A stretch of 64,000 nt of DNA from Vreelandella zhanjiangensis DSM 21076 (GCF_000377665.1 NZ_KB898646.1:496001-560000), one strand, 5' to 3'. Shown: positions 48,943 through 58,970, numbered from the stretch's first letter. Notes: a model not told the origin generated them from the sequence alone. Translations and numbers: made by a program.

Positions 48943-49221
48943 ATGGAACAGATATATAATTTATTTGCGGGTATACCATTATGGATTGTTTCAGCTTTAA
49001 TCTTGGCTGGGTTTGGTATCGCTTGTTGGGCTAAATGGAAATTGATAAATAATAGGCGTAAAGCGACTAGCTTTGAGGCAAGTTCTAGTAGTTCTGAAGT
49101 CAAAATATCACTTGAAAAAATCGAGGTTTATGTAGGTGTTGCCGCTGGAATAATTGGGAGTATCAGCGGGTTAATTCAAATAGGTGTTTTCTTTGGTTGG
49201 TGGCCAAAGGTGTTGGGATAA
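48943..49221 (+). CDS. Small two-helix membrane protein (hypothetical)
   Basis: 92 residues, ATG 48943 with GGGG/AAGG upstream. One hydrophobic helix at about 10-30 (IPLWIVSALILAGFGIACW), a Lys/Arg-rich then Ser-rich linker (45-60), and a second helix at about 64-86 (VYVGVAAGIIGSISGLIQIGVFFGW). No family recognised. Rather AT-rich against its neighbours, so possibly acquired. A holin-like or stress protein is possible but unsupported. Confidence 0.55.
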   Translation: MEQIYNLFAGIPLWIVSALILAGFGIACWAKWKLINNRRKATSFEASSSSSEVKISLEKIEVYVGVAAGIIGSISGLIQIGVFFGWWPKVLG

Positions 49222-49575
49222 AATGAACCGTGGGTTTTGCTAGAAGTAAGCTCCGGTAGATCGCGTCATTAGTCACCGGAGCCTAAAATCATGACATTCT
49301 TTCATTCACATTTCTTTGACCAAACCCAAGCGCTACTTTAAAACTCTCTAAAAGTAGCGATGACCAACTAAGCCGCGCTTGTCAGCCCTAATTTCTTTCT
49401 ACAGTTAAGAGTTAAAATAGCTTAAGAGTTGCAAATTGCGGTATTGGATCATGATCGCCTGTTTGTGGCATATGAAAATGATCGGCATCTTGGGCTTGGC
49501 AGTGTTGATGAACGCGATGAACGGCGGCGCCTTAAAGCTTGTTGCACGATTCCTGAACCCTAAGTGGAACCACCG
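49222..49575. other. Intergenic region before the M48 protease
   Basis: No convincing gene. A 53-codon frame starting ATG 49451 overlaps the protease start, has no ribosome site and was rejected. No terminator hairpin was found after the small membrane protein gene. Confidence 0.4.
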
Positions 49576-50373
49576 ATGCCTATACGTTACCTGTTACGCC
49601 TGCTGGTCGTAGTGCAGCTGGTATTTTTGGCAGGCTGTGATGAGACGCCGACAGGGCGCTCTCAACTGGCGCTGGTGCCTCATAACATGATGGCGCAAAT
49701 GGGCGAAGATGCTTTCGAGCAGCTAATAAACAACCAGCCGATATCACGCGATACGGCCGTTAATGGATTGGTGCAGTGCGTGGCTCAACAGGTGGTCGCC
49801 GCCGCTGAAGCAAGCTATCCCGACCTCGATTTTCCTGAAGCCTGGGAAGTCGTCGTGTTTGAAGAGCCTTCACCCAATGCTTTCGCGCTGCCGGGTGGGC
49901 GCATTGGTGTACATAGCGGTTTATTGGATGTGGCCGAGACGCCCGCCCAGTTGGCGGCGGTGATCGGACACGAGGTAAGCCATGTGCTGGCTGACCATGG
50001 CAATGAACGGCTTACCCAACAGCTAGGCATCAAAGCCGTACTGATGCTGGTGGGATTGATGGGAGAAGGCGATATGGGGCATCAACAATTGATGCAGGCG
50101 CTGGGCATCGGTGCTCAACTTGGCATTAGTCTGCCGTTTAGCCGCACCCATGAGGAAGAGGCCGATTTGATGGGATTAGCCATCATGGCTCGTGCCGGGT
50201 TCGATCCGCAACACAGTGTGGTGCTTTGGCGCAACATGGCCGCGGCTGGAAGTGGCCAGCCGCCTGAATTTTTGTCTACTCACCCCGCCCACGCCTCTCG
50301 TATCAATGCATTACAACAAGGTTTGGAAGAAGCTACAGCTATCTATCAAACGGTCACTCCTGCTGACTGTTGA
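49576..50373 (+). CDS. M48-family metalloprotease lipoprotein
   Basis: 265 residues from ATG 49576 (GTG at 49564 is possible). Signal peptide with lipobox LAGC (Cys about 21), so a lipoprotein of the periplasm. Peptidase M48 core: NAFALPGGRIGVHSGLL, AAVIGHEVSHVLADHGNERL (HExxH, about 131-135), SRTHEEEADLMGLAIMARAGFDP (third zinc ligand Glu) and a C-terminal FLSTHPAHASRI. It resembles LoiP/YcaL-type envelope quality-control proteases. A decayed duplicate of its 3' end lies at 60505. Confidence 0.93.
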   Translation: MPIRYLLRLLVVVQLVFLAGCDETPTGRSQLALVPHNMMAQMGEDAFEQLINNQPISRDTAVNGLVQCVAQQVVAAAEASYPDLDFPEAWEVVVFEEPSPNAFALPGGRIGVHSGLLDVAETPAQLAAVIGHEVSHVLADHGNERLTQQLGIKAVLMLVGLMGEGDMGHQQLMQALGIGAQLGISLPFSRTHEEEADLMGLAIMARAGFDPQHSVVLWRNMAAAGSGQPPEFLSTHPAHASRINALQQGLEEATAIYQTVTPADC

Positions 50374-50491
50374 AGCTAGTCGAAGGCCAGCCAAACAAGA
50401 TTGATACCGCTTGGAGAAATTTTGGCAGCTTGCTGCCTATTAATGCGCTAATATATATTCCATATACGTTTCATATATGAAAAGGCATTTC

Positions 50492-50698
50492 ATGGGCATC
50501 GTAAAAATCAACGATCACCTACACGAAGACATTCGTAAAGCCAGTTCAGTCATGGTGCGCTCGATCAATGCGCAGGCGGAATATTGGATTAAGGTAGGCA
50601 TGCTGGCCGAAGCCAACCCGGGCATGACCTTCTCTGACATCATGCGCGAGCAGATGAAGCAGGCGGACATTGAGGTAAGGAAGGTGATCGGTGGCTAA
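50492..50698 (+). CDS. ParD-like antitoxin-family protein
   Basis: 68 residues from ATG 50492, which has AAAAGG 6 bases upstream; an ATG at 50477 is possible. The sequence MGIVKINDHLHEDIRKASS followed by RSINAQAEYWIKVGML fits a ribbon-helix-helix ParD-like family. It overlaps the following methionine aminopeptidase start by 8 bases, so the two are translationally coupled. No RelE/ParE toxin is next to it. A role as repressor of the pair is the simplest inference. Confidence 0.75.
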   Translation: MGIVKINDHLHEDIRKASSVMVRSINAQAEYWIKVGMLAEANPGMTFSDIMREQMKQADIEVRKVIGG

Positions 50699-51485
50699 CG
50701 TAGTACTCAAAAATGAACAAGAGCTGACGTTGATGCGCGAAGCCGGGCGTTTGCTCGCGTCTGTATTCAGCTATCTCGATGCACTGATCGTGCCGGGTGC
50801 TACCACCATGCAGATCAATGATTGGGCCGAGCGCTATATCGTTGATGAGTTAAAAGCTCGCCCCGCCAGCAAAGGGCAATATGACTATCAATATGTGCTG
50901 AATGCGTCTGTGAATCATGTGGTGTGTCATGGCGTTCCTTCTGAAGCGCAGGCGCTTAAATCCGGCGATATTGTTAACGTCGATATCACACTTGAGAAGA
51001 ATGGGTTTATTGCCGATTCAAGTAAGATGTACCTAGTGGGCGATGTAAAACCCATCGCAAAACGCTTGGTCGATAAAACCTATGAGGCCATGTGGGAAGG
51101 CATCCGCACCGTTAAGCCGGGCGCAACGCTTGGCGATGTAGGCCACGCAATTCAGCGGCATGCGGAACAGAACGGCTACTCGGTAGTGCGTGACTACTGT
51201 GGCCACGGCATTGGCCGCGAAATGCATGAAGAGCCCGAAGTGCTGCATTACGGCAAGCCGGGTAAAGGGCTGGTATTAAAACAAGGCATGGTGTTTACCA
51301 TTGAGCCCATGATTAACCAGGGCAAAGCCAAGATAAAAACCAAGAAAGATGGCTGGACGGTAGTGACCAGCGACAAGACATTATCCGCGCAGTGGGAGCA
51401 TACGGTTGCGGTTACTGCAGAGGGTGTCGAGGTGCTGACGCTGCGTGATGAAGAATGCTCCATGCTGAATATTGATCTTAATTAA
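50691..51485 (+). CDS. map: Methionine aminopeptidase type I
   Basis: 264 residues, GTG start at 50691 inside the ParD-like gene. Pita-bread fold with all five metal ligands visible: VDITLEKNGFIADSS (two Asp, 11 apart), CGHGIGREMHEEPEVLHYG (His), FTIEPMIN (Glu) and SAQWEHTVAVT (Glu). It removes N-terminal methionine from new proteins. This is probably not the housekeeping copy, which usually lies near rpsB. An AT-rich tail and a terminator follow. Confidence 0.93.
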   Translation: MANVVLKNEQELTLMREAGRLLASVFSYLDALIVPGATTMQINDWAERYIVDELKARPASKGQYDYQYVLNASVNHVVCHGVPSEAQALKSGDIVNVDITLEKNGFIADSSKMYLVGDVKPIAKRLVDKTYEAMWEGIRTVKPGATLGDVGHAIQRHAEQNGYSVVRDYCGHGIGREMHEEPEVLHYGKPGKGLVLKQGMVFTIEPMINQGKAKIKTKKDGWTVVTSDKTLSAQWEHTVAVTAEGVEVLTLRDEECSMLNIDLN

Positions 51486-51534
51486 TTTATATAAATCAAA
51501 ATTTTATTTGTGTATTATTGTTTTATTTACTGGT

Positions 51535-51565
51535 TAATAGCAGGTTTTGTAAGAACCTGCTATTA
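51535..51565. terminator. Bidirectional terminator hairpin
   Basis: TAATAGCAGGTT (51535-51546), 7-base loop, AACCTGCTATTA (51554-51565), a perfect 12-base stem between the convergent map and lipoprotein genes, flanked by T/A-rich DNA on both sides. Confidence 0.85.
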
Positions 51566-51579
51566 GTTAAAGTATAATT

Positions 51580-52539
51580 TTAGTTAAAGCTTACCGACTC
51601 CAGTCTGTCCAACGATTCCCCATACTGATATGTGAAAGGACGACCATAGGTGGCTGCCAAATTGGTACATCTCTTTTCGAGTCCTGACATGCTGTATTGG
51701 TTTACGGAACCGTATTCATGGCGTATTGCTCCTATTGATCCAAAATCAATCTCTAACAGTTGTCTAGTGTCTGTTCCTTCATAGAGCGCTCTAACTGGGT
51801 TGACATACTCGTCTCGAACATTGATGAACATAGCTACTTCATCGTTTTCGAAAGCTTCCTGGAGTATCTGGTTATTGGTCGTAATATCGACAGGGATTCC
51901 TCTTGACGTATTACTTACATGTAATTTTCTGACGAATATTTGATAAAAATCTTCTTCGGTCTCACCGCCGAGTGTTAATTGTCGAAATGGAAGCTTTGGC
52001 TCGACTAGCATGGCCATACTACAACTTGCATGGCTTTCAACCGTTTCACTTCCAGATAAAACGGCGTTAGCACCGTCAAGAAGGCTGTAATCTGTCAGGA
52101 TTACTGGTTCTTCGATCTCTAGCGTAACAACATATTCTTGTGCTAATGCCTCAATCTCTTCTCTCTCTTCTGACGATATTCTACTCATTTTATCAGGCAG
52201 AAGATTAAAGGTTACTTTCAGAGCAGTTTCTTTATTATCAACGATTGATTGTAGATGCTCTTTTAGTGAGGCGATTAAGCTATCATCAGGGCCGCCAAAG
52301 AACGGAACTTTGAGCACAATCGAACGCCGAGCTCGTGTGCTGCTTGTTATCTTGATATCTTCTGGATCAATACCATGTTCGGATATTAGTGCGTTTAACT
52401 CATTGTGGTAGGCTTGAATGAGTGTATCGTTTGAGTTGTCAATAACATGATGATCGAACGTTAATGTGGCAAGCTCATTGTTACAGCCAACAAGCAAAAG
52501 CGATAATGGTATCCAGAGGGAGTTATGTGATAGGCGCAT
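51580..52539 (-). CDS. Hypothetical lipoprotein
   Basis: 319 residues, ATG 52539. N-terminal signal with lipobox LLVGC (Cys 19), so probably attached to a membrane. The rest is acidic and of mixed alpha/beta character (for example IKITSSTRARRSIVLKVPFFGG, LEIEEPVILTDYS), with no motif I recognise. Two further Cys (about 174 and 289) could form a disulphide. AT-rich compared with the core genes. It converges on map and diverges from the helicase gene. Confidence 0.55.
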   Translation of the reverse strand: MRLSHNSLWIPLSLLLVGCNNELATLTFDHHVIDNSNDTLIQAYHNELNALISEHGIDPEDIKITSSTRARRSIVLKVPFFGGPDDSLIASLKEHLQSIVDNKETALKVTFNLLPDKMSRISSEEREEIEALAQEYVVTLEIEEPVILTDYSLLDGANAVLSGSETVESHASCSMAMLVEPKLPFRQLTLGGETEEDFYQIFVRKLHVSNTSRGIPVDITTNNQILQEAFENDEVAMFINVRDEYVNPVRALYEGTDTRQLLEIDFGSIGAIRHEYGSVNQYSMSGLEKRCTNLAATYGRPFTYQYGESLDRLESVSFN

Positions 52540-52916
52540 AATGGCATCTTTGTGGAGAATTTCGTTTGATAGATCATTGTAATTTAATTTTAATTATCTT
52601 TTAAGTAATGATTTGATTATTTCGAATATTTTTAATACTAACGCTTATCTAAGCCTAATCTAGGTTGATTGACTTTGTTAAATTAGACTAGGAACCAGGA
52701 TTCCTAATATTCGTATTCTGTCAGCTCTCAAAAGTCCTACACGCTAGTGCAGGGGATAGTGTCTTTATTTTTTCTGCTCTTCAGATTAGGGGGTTACACC
52801 TATAGCGCGCTCCAGCTTAATTATTCTAAGATGACGGTAAGGAGTCTCGATATGGTTAGCTATGCTAAATTTCATCATAGAAAAGATTCGTTTAATAATT
52901 TTTGTAAGGACATTTC
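52540..52916. promoter_or_regulatory. AT-rich divergent promoter region before the DUF4011 helicase
   Basis: 377 bases, strongly AT-rich, between divergent genes. A GTAAGGA ribosome site lies 6 bases before the helicase ATG. No clear operator or -10/-35 pair was assigned. A 69-codon frame overlapping the helicase start was rejected. Confidence 0.45.
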
Positions 52917-55900
52917 ATGTCTAACGATGAGTCATCGCTACTCAAGCTGCATGTAACGCTGGTGGAGAAAATCAACTTTGCCTGCCATCAAAGCGCATTT
53001 GCGGTGCTGCGCGACTTGCAGCTCGAAAATCTTGATAAAGAACATGAAAGTGTAGATCTTACCGTCACGCTTGAAGCCTCGCCTGCTTTCTTGAAGCAGA
53101 AAACCTGGAAAATTGATCGATTAGCCGCGGGTAGCCTGCTGGAGTTAAAGGATCGAGACCTGGAGTTAGACGGCGGTTTTCTGTTGGGATTAACGGAATC
53201 CATGCGCGGGACGGTGACCCTAAGTGTTCGCCAAGGGGAGATGATTCAGGCAACGCATGAAGTGCCCGTAGAATTGCTGGCGTGTAATGAGTGGGGCGGG
53301 GCCTCCTATATGCCAGAGCTGTTGGCGGCGTTTTGCACACCCAACGATCCCGCGGTGGACCGGCTACTAGGCCAAGCTAGCCAGATATTGCGCAAAGCGG
53401 GTAAGCCTGACGAGATCGATGGTTATCAATCCAACAGCCGTGAGCAGGTATGGCTCATGGCTTCGGCCATTTACACTGCCATCATAAGAATGCAGCTGGG
53501 CTATGCGTTTCCACCCTCCAGCTTCGAAAAAAATGGTCAAAAGATTCGTCTGCCCCATCAGATTGAAAGCGCCAAGGTCGCGACCTGTCTGGACACTACC
53601 TTGCTATTTGCAGCCGCCCTGGAACAGGCTCAGCTGAATCCGCTGATCGTACTGACGAAAGGGCATGCGCTGGTAGGGCTCTGGTTGGAAAAAGAAGACC
53701 TTTCGAGCGTAGTAGTGGATGAAGCAGAAACTCTTCGCCAGCGTATTCCACTTCAAGAACTCATTCTGATCGAGACTACCTTTACCACTCAGCATCCTGC
53801 TCCACCTTTTTCCAAAGCGGTCGAAGCTGGAAATAAACAGGTTTCATTGGAGAAGGATCACGAATTTGACGCTGTGGTGGATATTCGTCGAGCGCGAGCC
53901 CACCGTATCAACCCCATCAGCTTGACGGCTCATTCAGAGCGGTCTTTTGAAGCGGACGATACGGCTGCCGTTTTCGAACCAGTCTTGGAAGAAGCCCCCC
54001 ACCTGCCGGCAGCTACTGTATACATGGAGCAGGGGCTGTTTGAAGACACGCCAGGTGGCCGTTTGGAGCGCTGGCAACGTAAGCTGCTGGACCTTTCAGC
54101 GCGCAACCCGCTGCTTAACCAGAAACCCAGTAAAAGTAACCTGCAACTGGTATGCGGCGATCCCGGTGCACTGGAAGATGTCTTAGCCACGGGCGCGCGT
54201 ATTGCCATTGCCCCTTTTCCAAGACTTCAGTCCGAAGGTCAGGATGAAGCTATTCATCGCCAGCGAACAGGCGAAGAGCTCAAGGATGTTTACTCCCGTG
54301 ATGCGCTTGCCAAAAGGCAAGTGTTGGTAAATCTCACCAAGGAGGAACTGGAAAGACGAACAATAGAAATTTACCGCAAGGCACAAACTTCACTCAAGGA
54401 GGGCGGTTCCAACACCTTGTTCTTGGCAGTTGGTTTTCTGTTATGGAAGCCTGCTGATAAAGACAACCGCCGCTACCGCGCGCCGCTGATCCTGCTGCCG
54501 GTGTCCCTGGAGCGAAAGTCAGTACGCAGTGGCGTAAAGATAGTTGCCAGTGATGACGAGCCCCGTTTCAATACAACACTATTAGAATTATTAAAAAAGG
54601 ATTTTGGTGTTGAAATTAAAGGATTATCTGGTGTTCTGCCAGAAGATGAAAGCGGCATCGATGTAGGCTATATCTGGAATCTGGTGCGCCACTCCATTAA
54701 AGAAGTGCCTGGGTTTGAGGTAGTGGAAGAGGTTGTGCTTGGGCATTTTTCCTTTGCCAAGTATCTAATGTGGAAAGATTTGACGGACCGCTCCGAGGCC
54801 TTAAAAGAAAGCCCGGTAGTGCAGCATCTTCTGGATAGCCCGCGCGAACCCTATGGAAGCGATATTCGTTTTGTAGAAGCAAGGGAGATTGACCGGGAAT
54901 ATACTCCTGCGGATTTATTGACACCCCTTCCCGTGGATTCATCTCAGATGTCGGCTATTGCCACCGCTGACCGAGGTAAAGATTTTGTCATCATCGGGCC
55001 GCCGGGTACCGGGAAAAGTCAGACCATCGGCAATCTCATTGCTCATATGTTGGGTAAAGGGAAGAAGGTACTTTTCGTATCTGAAAAGACGGCTGCATTG
55101 GACGTTGTGCATCGCCGCTTGCGTGAAGTCGGTCTCGGCCAATTTTGCCTGGAGTTACACTCCAACAAGGCAAAAAAGGCAGATGTATTGGACCAATTAC
55201 GCACTGCCTGGAATAGTGTTTCCAAGGCATCAGCAAGTGACTGGAAGGCAGAGGGCGAACGATTAAGGGCGTTGCGTGACCGCTTGAATGGGGTAGTAAA
55301 TACCTTGCATATGCGCCGCCGTAACGGGCTGACAGCGCACTATGCGATGGGCATTAAAATTCGTGATGCAGATTTTGCCGCCAAGGTAAAACTGCGTTGG
55401 GCCAATAGCGATGTTCACGATGAGCAACAGCTGGCACAGTTACGCGAATTGGCCGCGCTGTTGGCTGTGCAGGCCAAGGCGGTTGGCAGCTTGGTGGATC
55501 ACCCCCTAAGTCTTGTTACGCATCACGAGTGGCGGCCTCAGTGGCAAGAAGAGGTGGTCAGCGTCGCCAGACAGCTTCAGGCCAGTGCTGACAAAATGGC
55601 TCAAGAAGTGGTAGCGCTGGATAAAGCACTGGGGATCGAACTTGAGGCGGTAAACCTGGCCAAGCTTTCGGCGCTGTCGGAATGTGGTCAGGTATTGCTG
55701 GATGCTTACCGTCAACCAGCTTCATTCGCTCTGGAACCTGACGCGCCTGACCGGCTTGATGCGTTGGAAGAAGCAGTCACCCAGCTCAAAAACTATATCG
55801 CTACTCAGGCCAAATTAAGCTGTAACTATGCGCCGCTGGCGTGGCAAGCGCTGGATGCCGCTGTGCTTGGCCCGAACTGGGCGGCAGCCAGCGAAACATG

Positions 55901-58154
55901 GTGGCCGAAACGATGGTTTGCCAAGCGCGCCATCGTAAAGCAAATGCGTGCAGGTGGCGCGCTTGGCACTCCAGACCCGGACAATGACATTCCCTTGCTC
56001 ATGCAACTGCGCGAAACGGGCGGCCAGATTGATCGTTTGGATGGTGTGTTAAAAGGGCTACGTGGTTGGGATACGTATAACTCTGACCCTGAGGTCATGG
56101 CCTCCTTGAAGCTATTGGGGGCTCGCGCCCGTAGTGCGGTCGGCAAACTGGCGGATGATGCCGAGTCGCTGGCGGTACTGCGCGGCAAAATCCGTACGTT
56201 GCTATACGATGCCAACGACCTGCTGGCGCCGGAAGCCCCCTTAGGGCGCGTTATCAATGATTTTCAAACGACGTTCGAAGCGTTTACGGCATTAAAAATT
56301 CAGTTTGAAGGGTTGATTGGCTCTACACTGGACGAGCATCTAGATGCTCAAGCGCCAGCCTTGGAGACATTAAGCGTTCATTGCCAGCGGATTATCGATA
56401 ACCACATTTCGCTGAAAGGTTGGTGTGCCTGGATGCGGCGCCGTTCCGAAGCGCTGGACTGCCAGCTTGGCCCTCTGGTCGAGGGTATTGAGCAAGGCCG
56501 CGTTGCGGCAGATGAGATTGAGAATGTCTTTGAGGCTGCCTACTGCGCCTGGTGGTCAGCAGCAGTGATTGGCGAAGATGACGTGCTACGAACTTTCTCA
56601 TCGCCAGAGCACCAGGCCACGATTCAGAATTTCCGCGAGTTGGACACCCACTTCAGCACACTGACCGCCCAATATATTGCCGCCAACTTGTCTGGAGAGA
56701 TACCTGGTCAGGATGACATTCAGAAAAGCTCATCCTGGGGCGTTTTACGTCACGAGTTGCAGAAAAAAATGCGTCACAAGCCGGTGCGGGAAATGATGGA
56801 AACCATTCCCGATGCAATTACCACGCTGGCGCCTTGCTTAATGATGTCACCGCTATCCATCGCTCAGTTCCTTTCTCCTGGACAGGCGTTATTTGACGTG
56901 GTGATTTTTGATGAAGCCTCGCAGATTACCGTTTGGGATGCGGTTGGTTCACTGGCGCGTGGTAAGCAGGTCATTGTAGCGGGCGACCCCAAGCAGATGC
57001 CTCCGACCAACTTTTTCGGCCGCTCAGATGACGACCCAGATGGTGATGTCGATGGAGAGGGAGATCTCGAAAGTATTCTAGACGAGCTGATGGGGGCCAG
57101 TATTCCTCAGCAGGTACTCAACCTGCACTATCGTTCCCGCCGTGAAAGCCTGATTGCATTCTCCAACAACCGCTACTATGACAACTCGCTGGTGACTTTT
57201 CCGGCCCCGGTACATCCTGACAAGGGCGTTTCTCTGGTGCGGCCAGAAGGGTTCTATGCCCGCGGCAAGGCTCGCCATAACCAAGGGGAAGCCCAGGCCA
57301 TTGTGGCCGAGATTGTGCGTCGGCTGACCTCGGAAAGTGAAGCGGTGCGCCGTCAGTCCATTGGGGTCGTGACCTTCAATACCGAGCAGCAGAGCCTGAT
57401 CGAGGACCTGTTAGACAATGCCCGTAGCGAAGATTCCGACATTGAATGGGCTTTCTCCGATGATGAGTTGGAGCCGGTATTCGTTAAAAATCTGGAAACG
57501 GTGCAGGGTGATGAGCGTGATGTAATTTTGTTTAGCATCACTTACGGCCCGGATGAAGCCGGCCACGTTACCATGAACTTCGGCCCGCTGAATCGTAACG
57601 GTGGCGAACGTCGATTGAACGTGGCGATGACCCGCGCCCGCTCGGAAATGGTGGTGTTCTCTACTCTGGCTCCGGAACGCATCGACCTATCCCGCACCTC
57701 CGCCCGTGCCGTGGCAGATCTTAAGCACTTCCTCGAGTATGCCGAGCGCGGCGCTTCAGCGCTAGGTGCCGCCGCGCATGGATCTATGGGCGATTTCGAA
57801 TCGCCGTTTGAGATTGCGGTTGCCCGAGCGCTGCAAGAAAAAGGCTGGATAGTCCATCCACAAATCGGTGTATCTGCCTACCGTATCGACATGGGCATTG
57901 TTCATCCGGATAAGCCTGGCGTTTACCTTGCCGGGATCGAATGTGACGGCGCCATGTACCACAGTTCTGTTTATGCCCGTGAGCGCGATAAGGTCCGCCA
58001 GGGGGTATTGGAAGGCTTGGGTTGGACGCTATTCAGAGTATGGTCAACGGATTGGTGGACGAACAAGACGAAAGCATTGGATATGCTGGATGCGGCTTTG
58101 TCGAAACAGTTGGAAAAAGACGCTGTGTCGAAGGATTTCTTAACTGCCAAGTAA
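52917..58154 (+). CDS. DUF4011-SF1 helicase-Vsr-like nuclease (Hhe-like antiphage protein)
   Basis: 1745 residues, ATG 52917. N-terminal transglutaminase-like stretch (TCLDT about 223; KGHALVGLW about 247), then DUF4011 (WQRKLLDLSARNPLLNQ, about 380). SF1 helicase: GPPGTGKSQTIGNL (Walker A, about 693), a 600-residue helical insertion, VVIFDEASQIT (about 1330), VAGDPKQMPPT, LNLHYRSRRESL, LETVQGDERDVI and NVAMTRARSEM. C-terminus (1626-1711) is a Vsr/PD-(D/E)XK nuclease: FEIAVARALQEKGW, YRIDMGIVHP, GIECDGAMYH, ERDKVRQGVLEGLGW. From memory, this layout matches the single-gene system described as DUF4011-helicase-Vsr. It probably unwinds and cuts foreign DNA. Confidence 0.88.
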   Translation: MSNDESSLLKLHVTLVEKINFACHQSAFAVLRDLQLENLDKEHESVDLTVTLEASPAFLKQKTWKIDRLAAGSLLELKDRDLELDGGFLLGLTESMRGTVTLSVRQGEMIQATHEVPVELLACNEWGGASYMPELLAAFCTPNDPAVDRLLGQASQILRKAGKPDEIDGYQSNSREQVWLMASAIYTAIIRMQLGYAFPPSSFEKNGQKIRLPHQIESAKVATCLDTTLLFAAALEQAQLNPLIVLTKGHALVGLWLEKEDLSSVVVDEAETLRQRIPLQELILIETTFTTQHPAPPFSKAVEAGNKQVSLEKDHEFDAVVDIRRARAHRINPISLTAHSERSFEADDTAAVFEPVLEEAPHLPAATVYMEQGLFEDTPGGRLERWQRKLLDLSARNPLLNQKPSKSNLQLVCGDPGALEDVLATGARIAIAPFPRLQSEGQDEAIHRQRTGEELKDVYSRDALAKRQVLVNLTKEELERRTIEIYRKAQTSLKEGGSNTLFLAVGFLLWKPADKDNRRYRAPLILLPVSLERKSVRSGVKIVASDDEPRFNTTLLELLKKDFGVEIKGLSGVLPEDESGIDVGYIWNLVRHSIKEVPGFEVVEEVVLGHFSFAKYLMWKDLTDRSEALKESPVVQHLLDSPREPYGSDIRFVEAREIDREYTPADLLTPLPVDSSQMSAIATADRGKDFVIIGPPGTGKSQTIGNLIAHMLGKGKKVLFVSEKTAALDVVHRRLREVGLGQFCLELHSNKAKKADVLDQLRTAWNSVSKASASDWKAEGERLRALRDRLNGVVNTLHMRRRNGLTAHYAMGIKIRDADFAAKVKLRWANSDVHDEQQLAQLRELAALLAVQAKAVGSLVDHPLSLVTHHEWRPQWQEEVVSVARQLQASADKMAQEVVALDKALGIELEAVNLAKLSALSECGQVLLDAYRQPASFALEPDAPDRLDALEEAVTQLKNYIATQAKLSCNYAPLAWQALDAAVLGPNWAAASETWWPKRWFAKRAIVKQMRAGGALGTPDPDNDIPLLMQLRETGGQIDRLDGVLKGLRGWDTYNSDPEVMASLKLLGARARSAVGKLADDAESLAVLRGKIRTLLYDANDLLAPEAPLGRVINDFQTTFEAFTALKIQFEGLIGSTLDEHLDAQAPALETLSVHCQRIIDNHISLKGWCAWMRRRSEALDCQLGPLVEGIEQGRVAADEIENVFEAAYCAWWSAAVIGEDDVLRTFSSPEHQATIQNFRELDTHFSTLTAQYIAANLSGEIPGQDDIQKSSSWGVLRHELQKKMRHKPVREMMETIPDAITTLAPCLMMSPLSIAQFLSPGQALFDVVIFDEASQITVWDAVGSLARGKQVIVAGDPKQMPPTNFFGRSDDDPDGDVDGEGDLESILDELMGASIPQQVLNLHYRSRRESLIAFSNNRYYDNSLVTFPAPVHPDKGVSLVRPEGFYARGKARHNQGEAQAIVAEIVRRLTSESEAVRRQSIGVVTFNTEQQSLIEDLLDNARSEDSDIEWAFSDDELEPVFVKNLETVQGDERDVILFSITYGPDEAGHVTMNFGPLNRNGGERRLNVAMTRARSEMVVFSTLAPERIDLSRTSARAVADLKHFLEYAERGASALGAAAHGSMGDFESPFEIAVARALQEKGWIVHPQIGVSAYRIDMGIVHPDKPGVYLAGIECDGAMYHSSVYARERDKVRQGVLEGLGWTLFRVWSTDWWTNKTKALDMLDAALSKQLEKDAVSKDFLTAK

Positions 58155-58970
58155 TTCGCTGCGTGCCAGTCTAAGGGGGAGGGCCGTTGGCCCATCCCCT
58201 ATCGGCTATAATCTATAATAGGTGGATGATGTAACATATGAGGCGTAAAGATATAGATAAGATTTACTTTATATTTTATTCAGCATGATTTTATTTTCAG
58301 TTTGATTTGGAATAGCGTTATTATAAGACAAGAGGAATGTATTTTTTTCGTAATCGCGGTGATAATAGTCATTGCTCATTATTGGCCAAAGATTAATCTA
58401 TTTTTGGGTTTAGGTGTATTGAACAAAAGGTTATGGTTCTACTGTCATCGTTAGGCAGCTTGATGAGGCTGAAAGAGAAAATTACATAAAGGATTTTAGA
58501 TAAGATCTTGTATCGGACAATATCTATAAAAATTATGCCAGTGTTAATGAGAGTTAGTCTAGGTCTAAGTAGCTTGCCATAGTAGGAGGGAATGCTTTTC
58601 CATTAATAGTGGCTAAATGATGGCTTAGAAATATCTTGATTGATTCAGCGTATAGTCCTCAGTTTAAGAAGTTAAAAGGCACTGTCGGTGTTTGCTGTTT
58701 TATTATAATAAGATAGCAAAATAGTGATAGTGTTTTTCATGAGATAATTGGCTAACCAGGAGCCAATCATAAGTTCATTACGCACACACAAAATGGTATA
58801 CTTAAAAAAATTGATTGTCGATGGCCAGGACACGTTAGCCCTTTATAGTCAATATATGACAGGCGGTGAAGCATTGCGTTGTCTAAAGATCACCGTGCGT
58901 TTAATCATGTAAGAGATGCTTTTTTGTCAATGAGTAGTTTTCTTTTTTAATATTCATATTTTGAATATGG
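58155..58970. other. AT-rich non-coding region
   Basis: About 800 bases, very AT-rich, between the helicase and the membrane-protein genes. I find only short open frames (for example 40 codons at 58793) with no ribosome site. Probably decayed foreign DNA. No clear repeat or terminator apart from T-rich runs. Confidence 0.5.

Noticed and set aside
49451..49612. 53-codon frame starting ATG 49451 before the M48 gene
   Set aside because: No ribosome site, overlaps the protease start, no family resemblance.
52747..52956. 69-codon frame overlapping the helicase start
   Set aside because: GTG start without ribosome site; runs into the helicase in another frame.
58793..58912. 40-codon frame in AT-rich DNA
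   Set aside because: Too short, no ribosome site, expected by chance in such a region.
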